From: Metaphire vulgaris
Lineage: Eukaryota > Annelida > Clitellata > Crassiclitellata > Megascolecidae
Reading direction: 5' to 3'
Assembly (NCBI GenBank): GCA_018105865.1
Contig: CM030836.1
Location: 1,364,001 to 1,428,000, forward strand
Length of the DNA stretch: 64,000 nt
Shown here: in pieces, positions 43,376-55,796 of the stretch
Numbering within the stretch: the stretch's first letter is position 1
Layout of the letters: every line of letters begins with the position of its first letter
Notes under the pieces: model-generated
The model's input: only the letters and a program-made list of their open reading frames with translations
Databases searched by the model: none
What the model was told of the DNA's origin: nothing
Program-made: the position numbers and the translations under genes

Positions 43376-44325
43376 TATTTTTTGAACGCCAGAATGATGT
43401 TTAGAGAAATGTAAATAGCTTATTATCAAGATAAAACATTTGAAAGCATCAATCATGTTTAAGTAGTCTTAGTGTTTGAAATAATTTTCCTGGTCAGCGC
43501 GGGCCCTTTGTTAATTGCCGGGCCCGGGTAAAAATGTATCCCTGTCCCCCTCTCGTCGGTCCTGCGGATTGTTCATTTATTTACTCGTTTGAGAGAGTCG
43601 AAACGCGGCGGAAATTTTTCCAATTTATCAGGAATTTTACCAACTTAACTGGAACCTATCTCATACGGCGGCTTTTGCGGACTTGATGCGAACTCGGCGG
43701 TATCGGGCAGCGGTGTCATCAACCGTGTTTACTTTGTTAGTTGCCGGACTCCTGTGGCGCTGTTGTTGGAAGAAGCGATAGATTTGCCAGGTGATATGAT
43801 GATCTCAGCCACCAACTTCGTTGTCATCTACCGTATTATCTACGTGTCAGGAAGAGATGCACGATTTCTTTATCTACATGAGAACCCAGCTACTTGAACT
43901 ACGACCTCGGTCTCTCGGGACGTCGATATCGTTGCTCGTTCGTCGCCGGATCGGAAAGCTCGTCATCTCTCACCCCACCATAGAGTGAGAGCTCGGGTGT
44001 GGTCATAGGATACTGAGATCGATACTTGTGAGGCTGACTAAACAGAATGTGTCTAGTGCGTGTCGGAAAGCTGCTCCTACCGATATGGGCATCCACTCCA
44101 GAGCTTTGGGGGTCAAGGGGGCCGTTGAGTTATTGAGACTGACCATTGCACCTTGCCTATAGCTATCACAAGATAGATCAAGCGCCTACTGTATGATCAA
44201 ACAACCACTAGGGTACCACGTCGAAAGCTTCATTCACATTTACTAGATAATAATTACTTACTATAAATGCATATTTAAAATGGCCTACAAATGGGAACTA
44301 GAACGAAGTTCGAGGCGTGTCTATT
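43376..44325. other. Unassigned intron-like sequence
   Basis: Contains a GGGCCC-based hairpin near 43500-43530. No exon or element border is recognised. Confidence 0.5.
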
Positions 44326-44339
44326 TTACGCTGGATTAC

Positions 44340-45762
44340 CCATTTGCTTGACGAGCTGATAGATGTCTCCCACTTGTTGAAGCAGCGATTGCAGGCGACC
44401 GTCAATTCTTTCAACTTCAGTCGAAATATTCTGATCAAGACGCTGCAAGGACAGATCATGACTTTCAATTCTTTCTTTGATGCTCTGTTCTGCATTTACT
44501 ATTCTGCTATGAATATTGGCGATCACATCTGACATGTTTTGATGCACTGATTGGACCTTTCTCTCAAGTCTTTCAACGCCTGTTGTCATGCTTTTTTCGA
44601 CATCGCTAACACTCTGGTAGATTCCGTCGATTTTAGCAGACATATTTCGATGCATAGTCTGCATATTCTGATCAAGCGATGCCATGTTTTCCTTATTTCT
44701 TTGCTTTCCTTCACCAAGTGCCGTGTTAATTATATTGAGACCGTTAGACAAGTTTCGATGCACATTCTGGTCATGCACTTCCAAGCTTTCTTTGTAGTTT
44801 TGTTCCATATCTGTAAGTTTCTTATGAACTGCATCGATTTCACTAGTTATGTTTTGGTGCATAAGCTGTAAATTTTGGTCATGTATTTTCATGCTTTCCT
44901 CGCCTCTTTGCCAAACATCGTTAAGTTTATTATGAACTCCATCGAATCCAGACGACAAGTTTCTCTGCACATTCTGATCATGTGCTTCCAATACACGGAT
45001 AAAGCGGTGCTCTGCATCGTGAAGCCTCTTATGTACTCCGTCGATTTGATAAGTCATGTTTTGACTTGCGAGCTGCAAATTCTGGTCATGTACTTTCCAC
45101 ATTTCTCCTAAGCTTTTTTCTGTGTCAGCAAGCTTCTTACAAATTCTACTGGTCATATTCTGATGTATAATTTCCAAAGTCTGATCATGAGCTTCCAAGT
45201 TCCCTTGAAGGTTTAGTTCTGCATTGTCAATCTTCTTATGAATTTCATCGATTCTATCAGTCATGTTTCTGTGCATAGCTCGCAATATTTGGTCGTGGCC
45301 TTTTAAGATTTCCTTGATATTTTGTTCTTCTTTGCCGAGCAGCAACAAACTTTTAGCAGTGCTTTGGAACTTTTCGTCAATTATCTCAAGCCTCAGAGAC
45401 AAATTTTGAAACATCTGGTCCAAATCTTTGTCAACAAAGCATTTATCTTCACCATTTGCGGTTTCGCACAATGCATCAATTTTAACAGAAAGGTTTTGGC
45501 AAACATTCAGGAGATCATGGCATTGCTCTTTAGACAATATTTTACCGGATTCATCGGCATCCTCAAATCGTTCACCGATTCTTTCCAGTTTGAAGGACAG
45601 CTCTCCCAGTTTGATTTGAACATTTTGATAATACTCTTCCTGAGCTTCTATAGAGCAGTCATGCGATCCTGTGCTGATATCAGTGTATACCGAGAGAGTA
45701 CACTGTCCTTTCACAGGACTCATACTTCCATAGAAATAAAGAAAAAAGAAAATGTAGCGCAT
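44340..45762 (-). CDS. Secreted coiled-coil repeat protein, first exon of the F-type lectin gene (proposed)
   Basis: The ATG at 45762 has A at -3 and opens a hydrophobic signal peptide (MRYIFFFLYFYG...VKG, cleavage likely before QC). A Cys-containing segment follows (C at about 21, 36, 80, 88, 98, 108). From about residue 150 come roughly nine 31-36-residue repeats built on HDQNLQ...QNMT...IDxVHKKLxDxE, heptad-like and nearly each with an N-x-S/T sequon. An in-frame stop lies at 44326, but a donor (ATGG|GTAATC) at 44340 is phase 1, matching the lectin exons. I infer an oligomerising stalk N-terminal to F-type lectin domains. Alternatively it is a complete one-exon protein ending MGNPA. Confidence 0.8.
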
Positions 45763-45839
45763 TTTTACGAACTCTTACACAGTTTTTACTAGGCACGACT
45801 AAGCACCTCTGTACTAAGATCCGTATCTACCAAATTAGC

Positions 45840-46142
45840 GTCATGTTCATCCTCTTAAGCCGCTTTGAGACATTGATCATACAGGCACGAGACACTCAGA
45901 CATTACAGGTTGTACGCTGCAACACGTTTCCAATGCAGCAACCCATCACGCAGACATCATCGTAAGACCCGCCTGTCTTCTTTTCGTCATGTGGCTCTAA
46001 TTCCCCACCCCATAAGAATATGGCGATGATCTGCCTTCTACAATCCTACACGAATGGCACTTTGCCGTCGATCGCGGTCTCGGCACAATTAACAATTGTG
46101 TGGAGAAACGGACATCAGCCCTCCACAAACGAATGAATGAAA
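45840..46142 (+). pseudogene. Decayed LINE C-terminus
   Basis: The plus strand resembles the end of the LINE at 37425-37896 (LRHYRL for LQRLQAF, RLSSFRHVAL for RLSLFGHVAR) and ends in a short GAATGAATGAAA tail. Confidence 0.6.
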
Positions 46143-47292
46143 GAACGATCAGTCTCAATTTGTCTCAATCTATTTTGGACTTCAACACTATGCGATTATG
46201 AAATTAATTTTATTTTTTATGTAGGGGCTACTCTACGGTCCAAGTTGCACACTATTCAACCTGTATTCACGATAGATACGAGTAATTCTGATTTCATATG
46301 TTTTCTTAACCAATCACGCATATAAACGGATTTCATACTTGATTCACGTGACTCTGAACTCGAAAAATAGAACACTGAATGATTGTTAACATATGCACAA
46401 GATCTCTGAAGAATTCTAGCCCACACATTCTAAGGATAGCCTGAAAAATGCAGAATAACAGTAAGCATACCCTGGATGGACCCCACCCCACCACCCGCCT
46501 ACAGTCGTGATCTCCACAAAGTAAATGACGGAGATTAATATGATGTAATGTAATGGAGTTTTTACCTAGTCACATAGAAGCGCTCCTGCTGCGGGAAGCG
46601 CTGTTGACATGGAAAAGCCGACGTGGGAAGCACTGTTGACAGCGTTGACGCCTCTGCGGATCTGAATATGATGTGTAAAATCCACTTGGATGGGGAAAAG
46701 TATACCGCCTATTTGCATATTTCGCAGTTTAGCAACCCTAGTATATCTATCTCACTAATAGGTTTAAATAGTACACTATAGAGTAAATTGATTGTGTACA
46801 CTGCTTATGAGATTTATTTCCATTGTCATTTTTTAAAAATTACAATCTGCGAAATGTTTAAAGTAAAAGACTCGCTGTTAGGGGTCATCATGCCGCCGAC
46901 TGCTAGTCACTTACTATGGCTGCCGGAGGTTCTTTGACTATGGGGGCCTTTGGACACTGCTCTGACTTCATAACCCTTTGCTGAGACACTGCTAAAAAAT
47001 CAATTGAGGGAAGTTAGCTGAACCAAAATAGATTTTAAATTTGCCTTCATGGATGTATTTCATTGATAGGCCTATTATCTAGCGAATTTGCTAAATGTTG
47101 GATGTTCTGGCATAGATTTCTCATGCCCTCTATGACATCCTTCTAAGCTACTAACTAACTAATATTACAGAAATATTTCTTGATAGCTAAGCATATTGTC
47201 AATGAAACAAATATGATATTGAGAATCATGCTATGTATCTACATTACTGATTTGTCTGATCTAAAATAACCTGATCTATATTTGAATATATG
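46143..47292. other. Unassigned sequence
   Basis: No open frame, exon or element recognised. A short imperfect direct repeat (gggaagcgctgttgaca and gggaagcactgttgaca) is at 46596-46640. Confidence 0.5.
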
Positions 47293-47296
47293 CTTA

Positions 47297-47321
47297 TGTG
47301 GCGACCATGTGCCACAGATAG

Positions 47322-47414
<93 letters not shown>

Positions 47415-48810
47415 CATTATTATTAGCGTTTATAATAATGTATTTTGTACTAATTTTAATTAATTAATAAAGTTTTAATTCATGTAAAACGGACAGAGCA
47501 CGCGCTAGGCTAGAAGACGCTAAGGCTTCGGTAACATTTTTAGAATCGCCACGGCCGCCCAAAGCCCGAGAGATAGGTTATAAAAACCGGCAACGATTAT
47601 AGGTTCCCGGGAGAGCCTTCGGTCTTCAGCGACTAGAGAGGTTGCCCACTGAAGACCTCGCCTGTTTGACGGAGCCTGCGCGGAGCGAGGCTTCCGCTGG
47701 GAACCGTGCGTCTGGCTGTTCGACGCGTGCGGCAGCGGTCGCCCGCCTGTGTACGCTGCGTCCGCCTGAACACCGGCGCCGGTTACCAGAGGTGTTTAGC
47801 GAAGGGTTGGGCCGTAGACGCGGTCGCTTACCACCGATAGCGACGACACCGCTGCCTGGGTTCCTTGCTTTCACGGCACCTAGGCGGACGTGGCTCAACC
47901 GTTTAAAATTTCGCATAAAGACCAGCGCCGGACCACCAGGACCTGTTGGCGATGCGCGTCGTCGGCGGCGGCGGAGGCGCTAGTTATTTTGGCTGTCCGG
48001 ACTGCGTCTAGCTACCGCGTCTTTGTCCGTGTTACCAGTGTTGCCACTGTAGCCATTGTGTCATTGTTGCTTGGTTTATTAATAAAATTAAAATAAACCA
48101 ATAAAGGCAAGTTGTGTTCGTGTCTTTGAAAGTCGCTGTGACGCCGGAGTCCCAGCGCACTGTCCGTGAAGGTGAGCCTTGGCGGTGATGAAAATCGCCT
48201 ACCTGAGGTCACGTTAGTGCCCAGGAGGTCAATTCTGAGCCAAGGGAGGAGACAGACGCCCGCCTGTCGTAAAGGCGCGGGGAGACGGTTTGGGTGAATC
48301 GACGGCCAAGAAAGAGTGGACGCCGTCCATTCAGGCACGGGTAACCTCGGGTTTGGTGAAAGCGTGCTAAGAAACCGCAACAGGCTAGAGACAACGCCGC
48401 CTGTCTATAAGAGAGCGGAAAACGGCTAGATTGCCGAGAATGAAGAGACGTTGGACCAAGTCGAAGCCAGGGACCAGGAATACATATCGAAATCGCTTAA
48501 GGCGCCGAGACCAAGCGGTGGCCAGCGATAAGAGGCATGAGTTAAAGGGTCTCTCGGACGAGGCCGGGGCCGGAACGGATAGAGAGTAAGAGGAGGAAAA
48601 TGAGAACCCTACGTTGAGGAGCAGCCGTCCTCAGTGTGCGGCCTGCCCGGCAGCCGCGGACACCTCCTCTGATGTCGGAGAACCGGAAAGGGAAACTGAC
48701 GCCGTCGATCAGGCAGAGTCGACGGCTGATGGCGATCGGGAAACCGAGCGGGCGTTGGGGGCCGCCCGACCGCCGGCCGCGCTACGAGACCGCGAGCCGG
48801 GGTCGCCACA
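47297..48810 (+). repeat. Probable solo LTR, TSD CTTA
   Basis: Starts TGTGGCGACC and ends GGTCGCCACA (10-bp inverted ends, TG...CA) between CTTA at 47293-47296 and 48811-48814. Inside are a (TTA)n run, TATA-like GGTTATAAAAACC at about 47578, and AATAAACCAATAAAG at about 48093, like a promoter and poly(A) signal. The downstream half is GC-rich. No gag or pol flanks it. Related truncated copy at 16195-17726. Confidence 0.7.
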
Positions 48811-48814
48811 CTTA

Positions 48815-51110
48815 CGCCACACAATTCTACAATGTAATAATTGATAATGAACTGAGGCATATTGAAGTATGTAGTAGTTAATACTGATTCCATTTCAATA
48901 GCTTACTCTTGATGTTGAGTACGAAAATAAAGATTTGATTTGAGATTGGGCATAAGAACATTGCACTGATACGCGTATACAAAAATAAGCCATAATGGTG
49001 CCTTCTGGAGAAATTTTTTGCAACTGCGGTAGAATGTTGTTAAAATTGACTCGGCTATAACGTTTATTTGGTTCTAACGTATCACAATGTAAGATCCCGT
49101 ATCATGCGCCTCCGTATCGGATGGCGTTGGAGATAACGTATCTCAGATACAGTAGGCCTTTCATTTTACAGACCCGACAAGAACTTAAAGCAAAGTACTA
49201 TTGTACTGTGTTAGTGCCCACTATTGCTAAACGAGAATATATTACACACAGCATATGACCAAATTGCCATTATGCCCCGACCCTACGTTAACAGGATGTG
49301 TGATTTAATACGATAGGACAGAGCACCGGTTCCCGAGCACTGGCCCTGATTTAAACCGTTATTTACGTAGGCAGCGTTTCTTCAGCATGCAATATGATCC
49401 TCATGTCACATGTACTGTAGTATACAAGCGGTACTTGAACTCTCTTTACCCTCATGTACAAGATGAATAAAATAAATATGTTTAAAAAAAGCAAATACAA
49501 GAAATTAAATTAGTTGTATGAAACAGCATGAAGTCAAGTGACTCAATGATCACTGTTTTAACTAATATGCCTTTAATCATTCTTTTAGATAAAAATAATA
49601 ATAAACAGAAACATCCATATGATAAAAGTGAAAAAGATACCAGGAGGTATCTTTATTGGTCCACTCATTATATATATATATATATACACTGCATATATGC
49701 ACATCTTTTCGAGCCTAATCTTCAGAAATTAAGCTGACATCAGCTTACTGCAACAAAAGCTGACATCAGCTTAGCCTACTGCAACAAAATATAACGCCGT
49801 TACTTCCGCCATTTCTTTGAACATGGCGCTTGAAGTGATGATATAAACTTGCAGTCGACGAGCTTTCATAGCTCTGCATTCTGTCTAGCGGCTTTCGGAT
49901 GCTTTTGTAACTGGATTATCGTTGTACATCACATGAAAGCGCACAGCTCGTGTCCGATTTGAACTGCAGTCGCCATCTTGGTTTATACGGCGGATTACCG
50001 GTATATCTTTGCGTTACGCAGAATGAGAGCGTCTAAAATACTACCGTACGCACGCATCCTCCGTTAAGAAAACTGTTTTCCTTTACGCATACTGTATGAT
50101 TATAAGGGAGAAGATTATTTGTACAATACTTCTCCGTTATGAAAAGTCAGAGGCACTCGCTTAGCAGAGTTTGATAATGTTTAATGGGCGAACTGCTCAA
50201 ATTACAATTTAATGCAAAATATTGAATACATAAGTTTGAAGTCTTAAACGTATAATTGCTATTGCCTACATTATTACTATTTAAGGTAGTTTCAATGTTC
50301 AGATTTCTACCACATAATTTAGTGTCCGAAAACCCATCACCGACGGTTGATCGCGACTCCGACTGACTGACTTCGACTGACTCCGACTGACTTACAATAT
50401 CTTTTCATTCCTATTATATCAGAAAGTCGTACCCTCTGTATGTCAGTGCCTATGCCCGTGTCCATCTGTCTGTCCGTATCTGCCACGTCGACAATTCTCC
50501 ATTTTAGCTCAAAGTCTGATTTAACGTCAGCATGAACCGGAGAACTTCTACCATTGTTTTAGGATTGCCATTGTTTTAAAATGCCGGATCTATTGTCTGT
50601 CTGTCTCTCTCTCTGTGACTCTCTGTTGTCTGCCTGTCTGTCTGTTTGCCTGTCTGTGCTACATGGTCACCAGTAGTGGCCGCACTGACCCCTCAAAGTC
50701 CGAAGTGTTCGCTCTACCCCAATAATACTATTGCTCGTATGGTCCATTTTCAAATAGATAATCTCTCATATAGGCGCTATAAAATCAGCAATTGCATTTT
50801 ACTCTATTTTAAATATAATTCTCAAGAATTTCATCCTCATATGATCGTCACGCAAACCGTTCAAACCGATGGAAACTTCCACCAATCTTTTACTAACGAC
50901 CGGTCACCCTGCAGAGCCACAACGTCATCGTGGCTGCACCCGATGTCAGCCAGTCGACCTGCTATGTTGCAGGCCACTTGAATCCTGATGATCAGGGCAA
51001 GAGAGTGCTGGCGGGCAATGTGCAAGCCCCACGGCACTATAATAGATCACGCACTTGCTACTGCTTGCGGTGGACTGCTTATCGTATATGTGTCATCAAT
51101 AGAACTAGAC
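48815..51110. other. Unassigned sequence
   Basis: Contains a (TA)n run at about 49670-49687, a tandem pair of an agctgacatcagctta unit at 49733-49789, and ctgt-rich low complexity at 50597-50660. No exon or element border is recognised. Confidence 0.5.
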
Positions 51111-51113
51111 ATA

Positions 51114-51512
51114 GAGTCTGTCCTTTAATTAAGTCAACAATGTTTTGACAATTTTTGACCTCTCCCCTCTTTTCAACAACTGTCAAATTTCAGTGACCTC
51201 CCTATAATTATGTCAAAAACTTTTGACCCCCACTAAGACCAGTGGGAAGGTTTAGAAGGTTATTATTTTTGCAGCGATGAGACTTTTTTCCACTTTCTTT
51301 TGTTCATCAAGTGTCATAATGTGGTAGTGATTACCTCCTTTTTTGCTTGTCAGGCTTTTTTCCGTTGTAATAAATTTCCTATTTTTATCATTTATAAAAT
51401 ATAAAATTGTTGACGTCAACTACTCTTGACCCCCCCCCCGCCTCCTGTCAACAACTGTCAAACTTTTCAAAACCCCTCCCCTAATTTGTTGACGTAATTA
51501 ATGGACCGCCTC
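51114..51512. mobile_element. Short element with about 27-bp inverted ends
   Basis: The left end GTCCTTTAATTAAGTCAACAA pairs with the right end, whose complement reads GTCCATTAATTACGTCAACAA. Further tgtcaa/ttgaca words repeat inward. No coding capacity; superfamily and TSD not resolved. Confidence 0.55.
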
Positions 51513-51816
51513 ATGTTTATCCTCAATAGACCAAGTTACGTATTAAATTAAATGTGATACTTAATAGATTATTTAAATTAAACTAAACTGAAATTTACTT
51601 CAATTCTCTATAAAAAAACTCTATAAACTCATGTAGGCCTACAGAATGATTCCAAAGAACAAGCATTTGTAACTTCATATTTCGTTAAAGAAAGCATAAA
51701 GTCTATTATTTGCCTTAACTAATAGGTAGTATTTGTAATGAGTCAAAAGTAGTTCGTCGTTAGAAATCTGAAACTATTGTAGCTGAAACTTGAATAGAGC
51801 GTTTCATAAGACTTTC

Positions 51817-52106
51817 TTAGAATTCACAGACCGAGCAAAGCAGAAGGTCGCACTGAATGCCGCCCCAATGATAGTCCAGCTGAGGCGAAGAAGCAATGAC
51901 AGCGCAGTTCTGATGACCACCCCAATTAAAGCAGTTAGGCCGTGACGGATTCCAGTTGGTGTAGGTGAAAGGTGTCTCTGCTGCCCCCACTGGTTTCCAA
52001 AAATAGCCAGTATCGCACTGTCTTGGATTTCTAGTCTGTCCGCCTAGCCATGAGATCTCTCCTCCAGCAGACCACCCTGAGGAGACACACACTGCAGAGT
52101 TTTGTT
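51817..52106 (-). CDS. C-type lectin domain, C-terminal exon (gene 1)
   Basis: A terminal exon, acceptor TTTTTGTAG before 52106, stop TAA at 51817. It encodes AVCVSSGWSAGGEISWLGGQ, TGYFWKPVG, PFTYTNWNPSRPNCFNWGG, HQNCAVIAS, YHWGGIQC and LCSVCEF. This is the second half of a C-type lectin fold with the NCAV...QC and final C-E cysteines. The usual EPN/QPD tripeptide reads RPN, and WND reads WGG, so calcium-dependent sugar binding is doubtful. It joins the exon at 52771-52956 in phase 1. Confidence 0.9.
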
Positions 52107-52374
52107 CTACAAAAACACGTAAGATAGGCACATTTTCTTGTATGCACAAAGCTGAAAGATATCGTACAATTTACAGTGTTGTGCACAAGTCTGGAATAGC
52201 CTTCTCCATCCAAATTCATACTCTTCTAATTGTTGCTTTTTCAGCGCTGTAAATTAAAATAATTGCCTAAAGAGAAGATTCCAAACTTCATTGTAGCCGC
52301 TTTATTAATGCAAAAATGGAACGTGAAAGGAACTCTGGCAAGGTGATCAGCTGTGAGAAGGAAGGCACATAGCA

Positions 52375-52387
52375 CACACACACACAT

Positions 52388-52419
<32 letters not shown>

Positions 52420-52432
52420 GTATATATATATG
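52375..52432. repeat. (CA)n/(TA)n microsatellite in the lectin intron
   Basis: A CA run grades into a TA run inside the intron between the two C-type lectin exons. Confidence 0.9.
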
Positions 52433-52770
52433 TGTGTGAAATCGACAAACGTTTATCAGAGCCATATAGCAAAAGTCCGAAGCAATTATCATTAATGTGG
52501 ATCAAATCATACAGTACTTAGTTTAGGATAATAATGAAGACATTAAAATTATGAGTAAACTTTTAAAAAGTCTCGTAATTTAAAAGTTGAAACAATCTGA
52601 AAGTATAAAATTACAAGTAATCGAGTTTATGTATCTGTTTAATTTCAGTTCTGGTTCACTAAAGAAGATTTTTCATGGATTACTTCACCAACAAGGGTTA
52701 GAATAATCAGAAATTTAGCAGTCAAAGATAATGCACTCTTTTACACGAGAGTCGGTTTCAAACTACTTAC

Positions 52771-52956
52771 TGGTAAATTGATGCTGTAGATATCTTCTGA
52801 CTGCTTCCTGTTTGGCAGAATCCTTTATTGAAACCATTTCTGCTCCTGTCTTCATTCTTGCACAGGCATTTCGGGCGTTGTCCCATGTCATCCGCTCCAG
52901 ATTCAAATACAGACATTGGTCGATGTCAGACATATAGTCAAAACCGTAAGGACATA
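52771..52956 (-). CDS. C-type lectin domain, N-terminal exon (gene 1)
   Basis: A 186-bp internal exon, acceptor ATTTGCAG before 52956 and donor GTAAGT after 52771, phase 1 at both ends. It encodes CPYGFDYMSDIDQCLYLNLE, MTWDNARNACARM and AEMVSIKDSAKQEAVRRYL, the first half of a C-type lectin domain with the C-P...C pair and the W-x2-A-x3-C helix. Joined to 51817-52106 it makes a complete domain. The signal-peptide exon must lie further right and was not identified. Confidence 0.88.
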
Positions 52957-53372
52957 CTGCAAATATATCAACAGACAGCTCTTTGTTAGTATTAATATAT
53001 TAAAACAGCTCTTTGAAACTCAATTTCCGCTTCGGACATCTAGTTCGTATAAAATCTATAAATAGACTTGCTATCTTGTTCTGCATTGTTTGATAGAGCT
53101 GTATGGCTTACTTCTGATGCGTGAATGGCTTCTGGGAAAATCCGGTTGATTAAGGCTAAATGCAGACCAAAATTCTAATGATCAATGTTCTGAAACTTAC
53201 CGTAGCGTTGTATTCTGTGGTGGTCCACCTACCGATGGATTATTATTATCAATAACTTACTATTTTTATTATTGAATGTTTAAACATTTCATTACGGAAC
53301 ATACTAATGTAAAATGACTAATGTAGGCCTATTCGTTCAATCTATAATATTAAGATCCTTATTCTGTATGTC

Positions 53373-54238
53373 TGTTACCTTCAAGCGTACTCATTGGTTG
53401 ACTATTGGTAGACGGTTTAGTCCTTACGTCGCGATGCGTTCGTGGGCGATGTTCGAAGACGACGTTGCTATTGGTAACCAAACGGTTTAGTCGAAGAAGC
53501 GTTTGACGAAGCGTACGTTCAATTGTTCATTGCATCACTTTATTGATAAGGCTTTAAAGTTCATAAAGTTCAATTGGAATTATCACCGCAAAAGCCGGGT
53601 CATGTGAGAGAAATTGGCTAGAATGGGCTCGTGACAGGGCGCCTCTCTCTTCAGATTGACCAGGGTAGACCACCACTCCCGGATAGTCTAACTCAATTCG
53701 ACCCAGCTCAAACTGCGCTTAGCTGACCACCATTGGCTAGCCTAGTGAGAGCGGGATCTCCTACTACTCACCGACGGTCGTAGGATTTATTCTGCGTTAG
53801 GTTAAGTATGATATTGTAAGAGTTGTCATTAATCGCTGTTTAATTGTATTAATGTTCTTCGATTTAAAGTATTGCTCTGATTAGTTGTTCATTGGTTTAT
53901 TATTGATCAGTATTGTTAGATGTATGTTTGATATGCATGATATTGTTTAAATAACTTTCGCTAAGTACATTTGTGTTAATATTGCTAAATATGTTTTATA
54001 GCTAATGATGAGTTATTTTAGAGTCGACGTAACTAGTAATTGAAGACAGCTAAGATGATAAAGCAAATAAGCGTTCTTTGTTAGAGTAAGAAATGTTAAG
54101 AAGATATTATTTGCCTACATAATTGTTAATTGTACTTTGATGTTTAAAGAATACATATATATCTGCAGATTTATTGTTGTCTTCTTACAAGCAAATCCGT
54201 GCCAAACCGGGAGGGGTCCTATATATTGAATTGCGAAG

Positions 54239-54295
<57 letters not shown>

Positions 54296-54329
54296 ATTGT
54301 CACCTTATATTATTTGTAAGTTCGCTACA
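53373..54329 (+). repeat. Possible solo LTR related to the gypsy LTR
   Basis: Starts TGTTACCTTCAAG and ends AGTTCGCTACA, near-identical to the ends at 9705-10343. It has a TATATA-like stretch at about 54221 and a (CT)n run at 54241-54294, where the other LTR has (GA)n. No TSD is evident and no coding region adjoins, so this is tentative. Confidence 0.45.
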
Positions 54330-54390
54330 CTTCCACCAATGGCGATTAAACAATGAATTTCAGTGCGTGGACCAGATTAATGCTACATAA

Positions 54391-54391
54391 C

Positions 54392-54452
<61 letters not shown>
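54391..54452. repeat. (TAA)n microsatellite
   Basis: About 20 pure ATA/TAA units. Confidence 0.95.
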
Positions 54453-54453
<1 letters not shown>

Positions 54454-55210
54454 GACAGATTCAGTATATTATGTTAGTTAGGCTTATACTGTACCTTGCA
54501 GCCGCGTGTTGAACGATCAATAAGAAAACGCATCGTAGTAATTTTATTCGAATAATGTAGAACTAAAATTTACTTCTCTGCGCATTAACTCCTGAACACT
54601 GATGCTCACTCATATCTGTATGCCACATACTGTATGTGGTCTTTAAATCAGCGGAAACTCATTCAAATCTACAAACATCTATTACGGATAAGCGAAACTT
54701 ATGACGACAGCGACAATAATATTCAATGTATTTGAAAGCATTCGTATCAAATATCAAATCGGTTGCTGTCGCTCTATATCGTTCTAGTGATAATGAAGAT
54801 CGCAGTGCAGAAGCTCACAGCAGATTAGTCTCACGTCACAGCTGCAATCGAGGGGATAATACTGTACATGTATACGCATCGTGACTGTTAATTTGAAATT
54901 CAGTAGAGGTCTGTTTTGTAATAAAGGACGCTTTTCCGCCAGAAATTCATAATGCGTAATTATTAAATTCTGGCGGCTGATAAACATAAATGCAGAGTTC
55001 TATAGTGGCACAGCTCCTAAACGAACTGAATGACTATCTTTGCTTCGTCTGATTCTTATTTATGTATAGTCTTCCTCTACCATCTTTCACTCATTAGAAA
55101 AAGTTCAAAGCAGCCCATGCAGGCCCACAGAGAGAAATTCCGGGTCCCTGTGCAGAATGGCCTGAGGGCCCCGAAAAAATTTAAAAAATTGCTGACGACC
55201 CTGTTTTGGC

Positions 55211-55694
55211 CGGGTCAGGACAACTGGGTAACGCCGATTGGGCCCCGGACAACTGGGCCCGCCAACTGGGTAACGGGACATCTGGGTAACGGGACATCTG
55301 GGCCTCGCACTATCGAACTCGACTTATGCCTAATAATAAATGAGGGTTGTTGTAAAACTTCGGGTGGTCTGTCTTCTTTTAGCCTGTCGTCGGCTACAAA
55401 TTGAGTACAAATTCTTAATGGGAAGATGTGCTGTTTCTTTGATCGTAAATACAACCTATAGTTACTACAGGCTTATATGGACTTAAGATTAAGAAGAACT
55501 GAGCCTTCGCTGTATCCCTGCAGGCATTTATGATGTTAAAGCATAAAACCGGCAAACCAAAGTGGTCGTTCCCTATTGCATTCATCAACACCATTCTCTC
55601 TTTCTCTTTGTACGGGGCCCAGATGTCCCGTTACCCAGTTGGCGGGCCCAGTTGTCCGGGGCCCAATCGGCGGTACCCAGTTGTCGCGGACCGG
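55211..55694. repeat. Long inverted repeat with about 80-bp arms
   Basis: The left arm 55214-55304 and right arm 55614-55692 are reverse complements, both built from ggacaactgggtaac/gggcccgcc words; the left arm has one extra tandem unit (gggtaacgggacatct). The 310-bp centre shows no coding. This is probably a foldback-type or TIR element whose outer border is unresolved. Confidence 0.7.
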
Positions 55695-55796
55695 TTTTGG
55701 CTGTCATTAGTTTAACCCAAATTAACCGACACGATGTCATGTTGCAACTCTCGAAAACTAATGATGATCTTTTTTCTTGTCGTTCTTTTTCACACT

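Noticed and set aside
44551..45792. Plus-strand frames opposite the coiled-coil exon
   Set aside because: Shadows of the 478-codon minus frame, which has a signal peptide, regular repeats and sequons.
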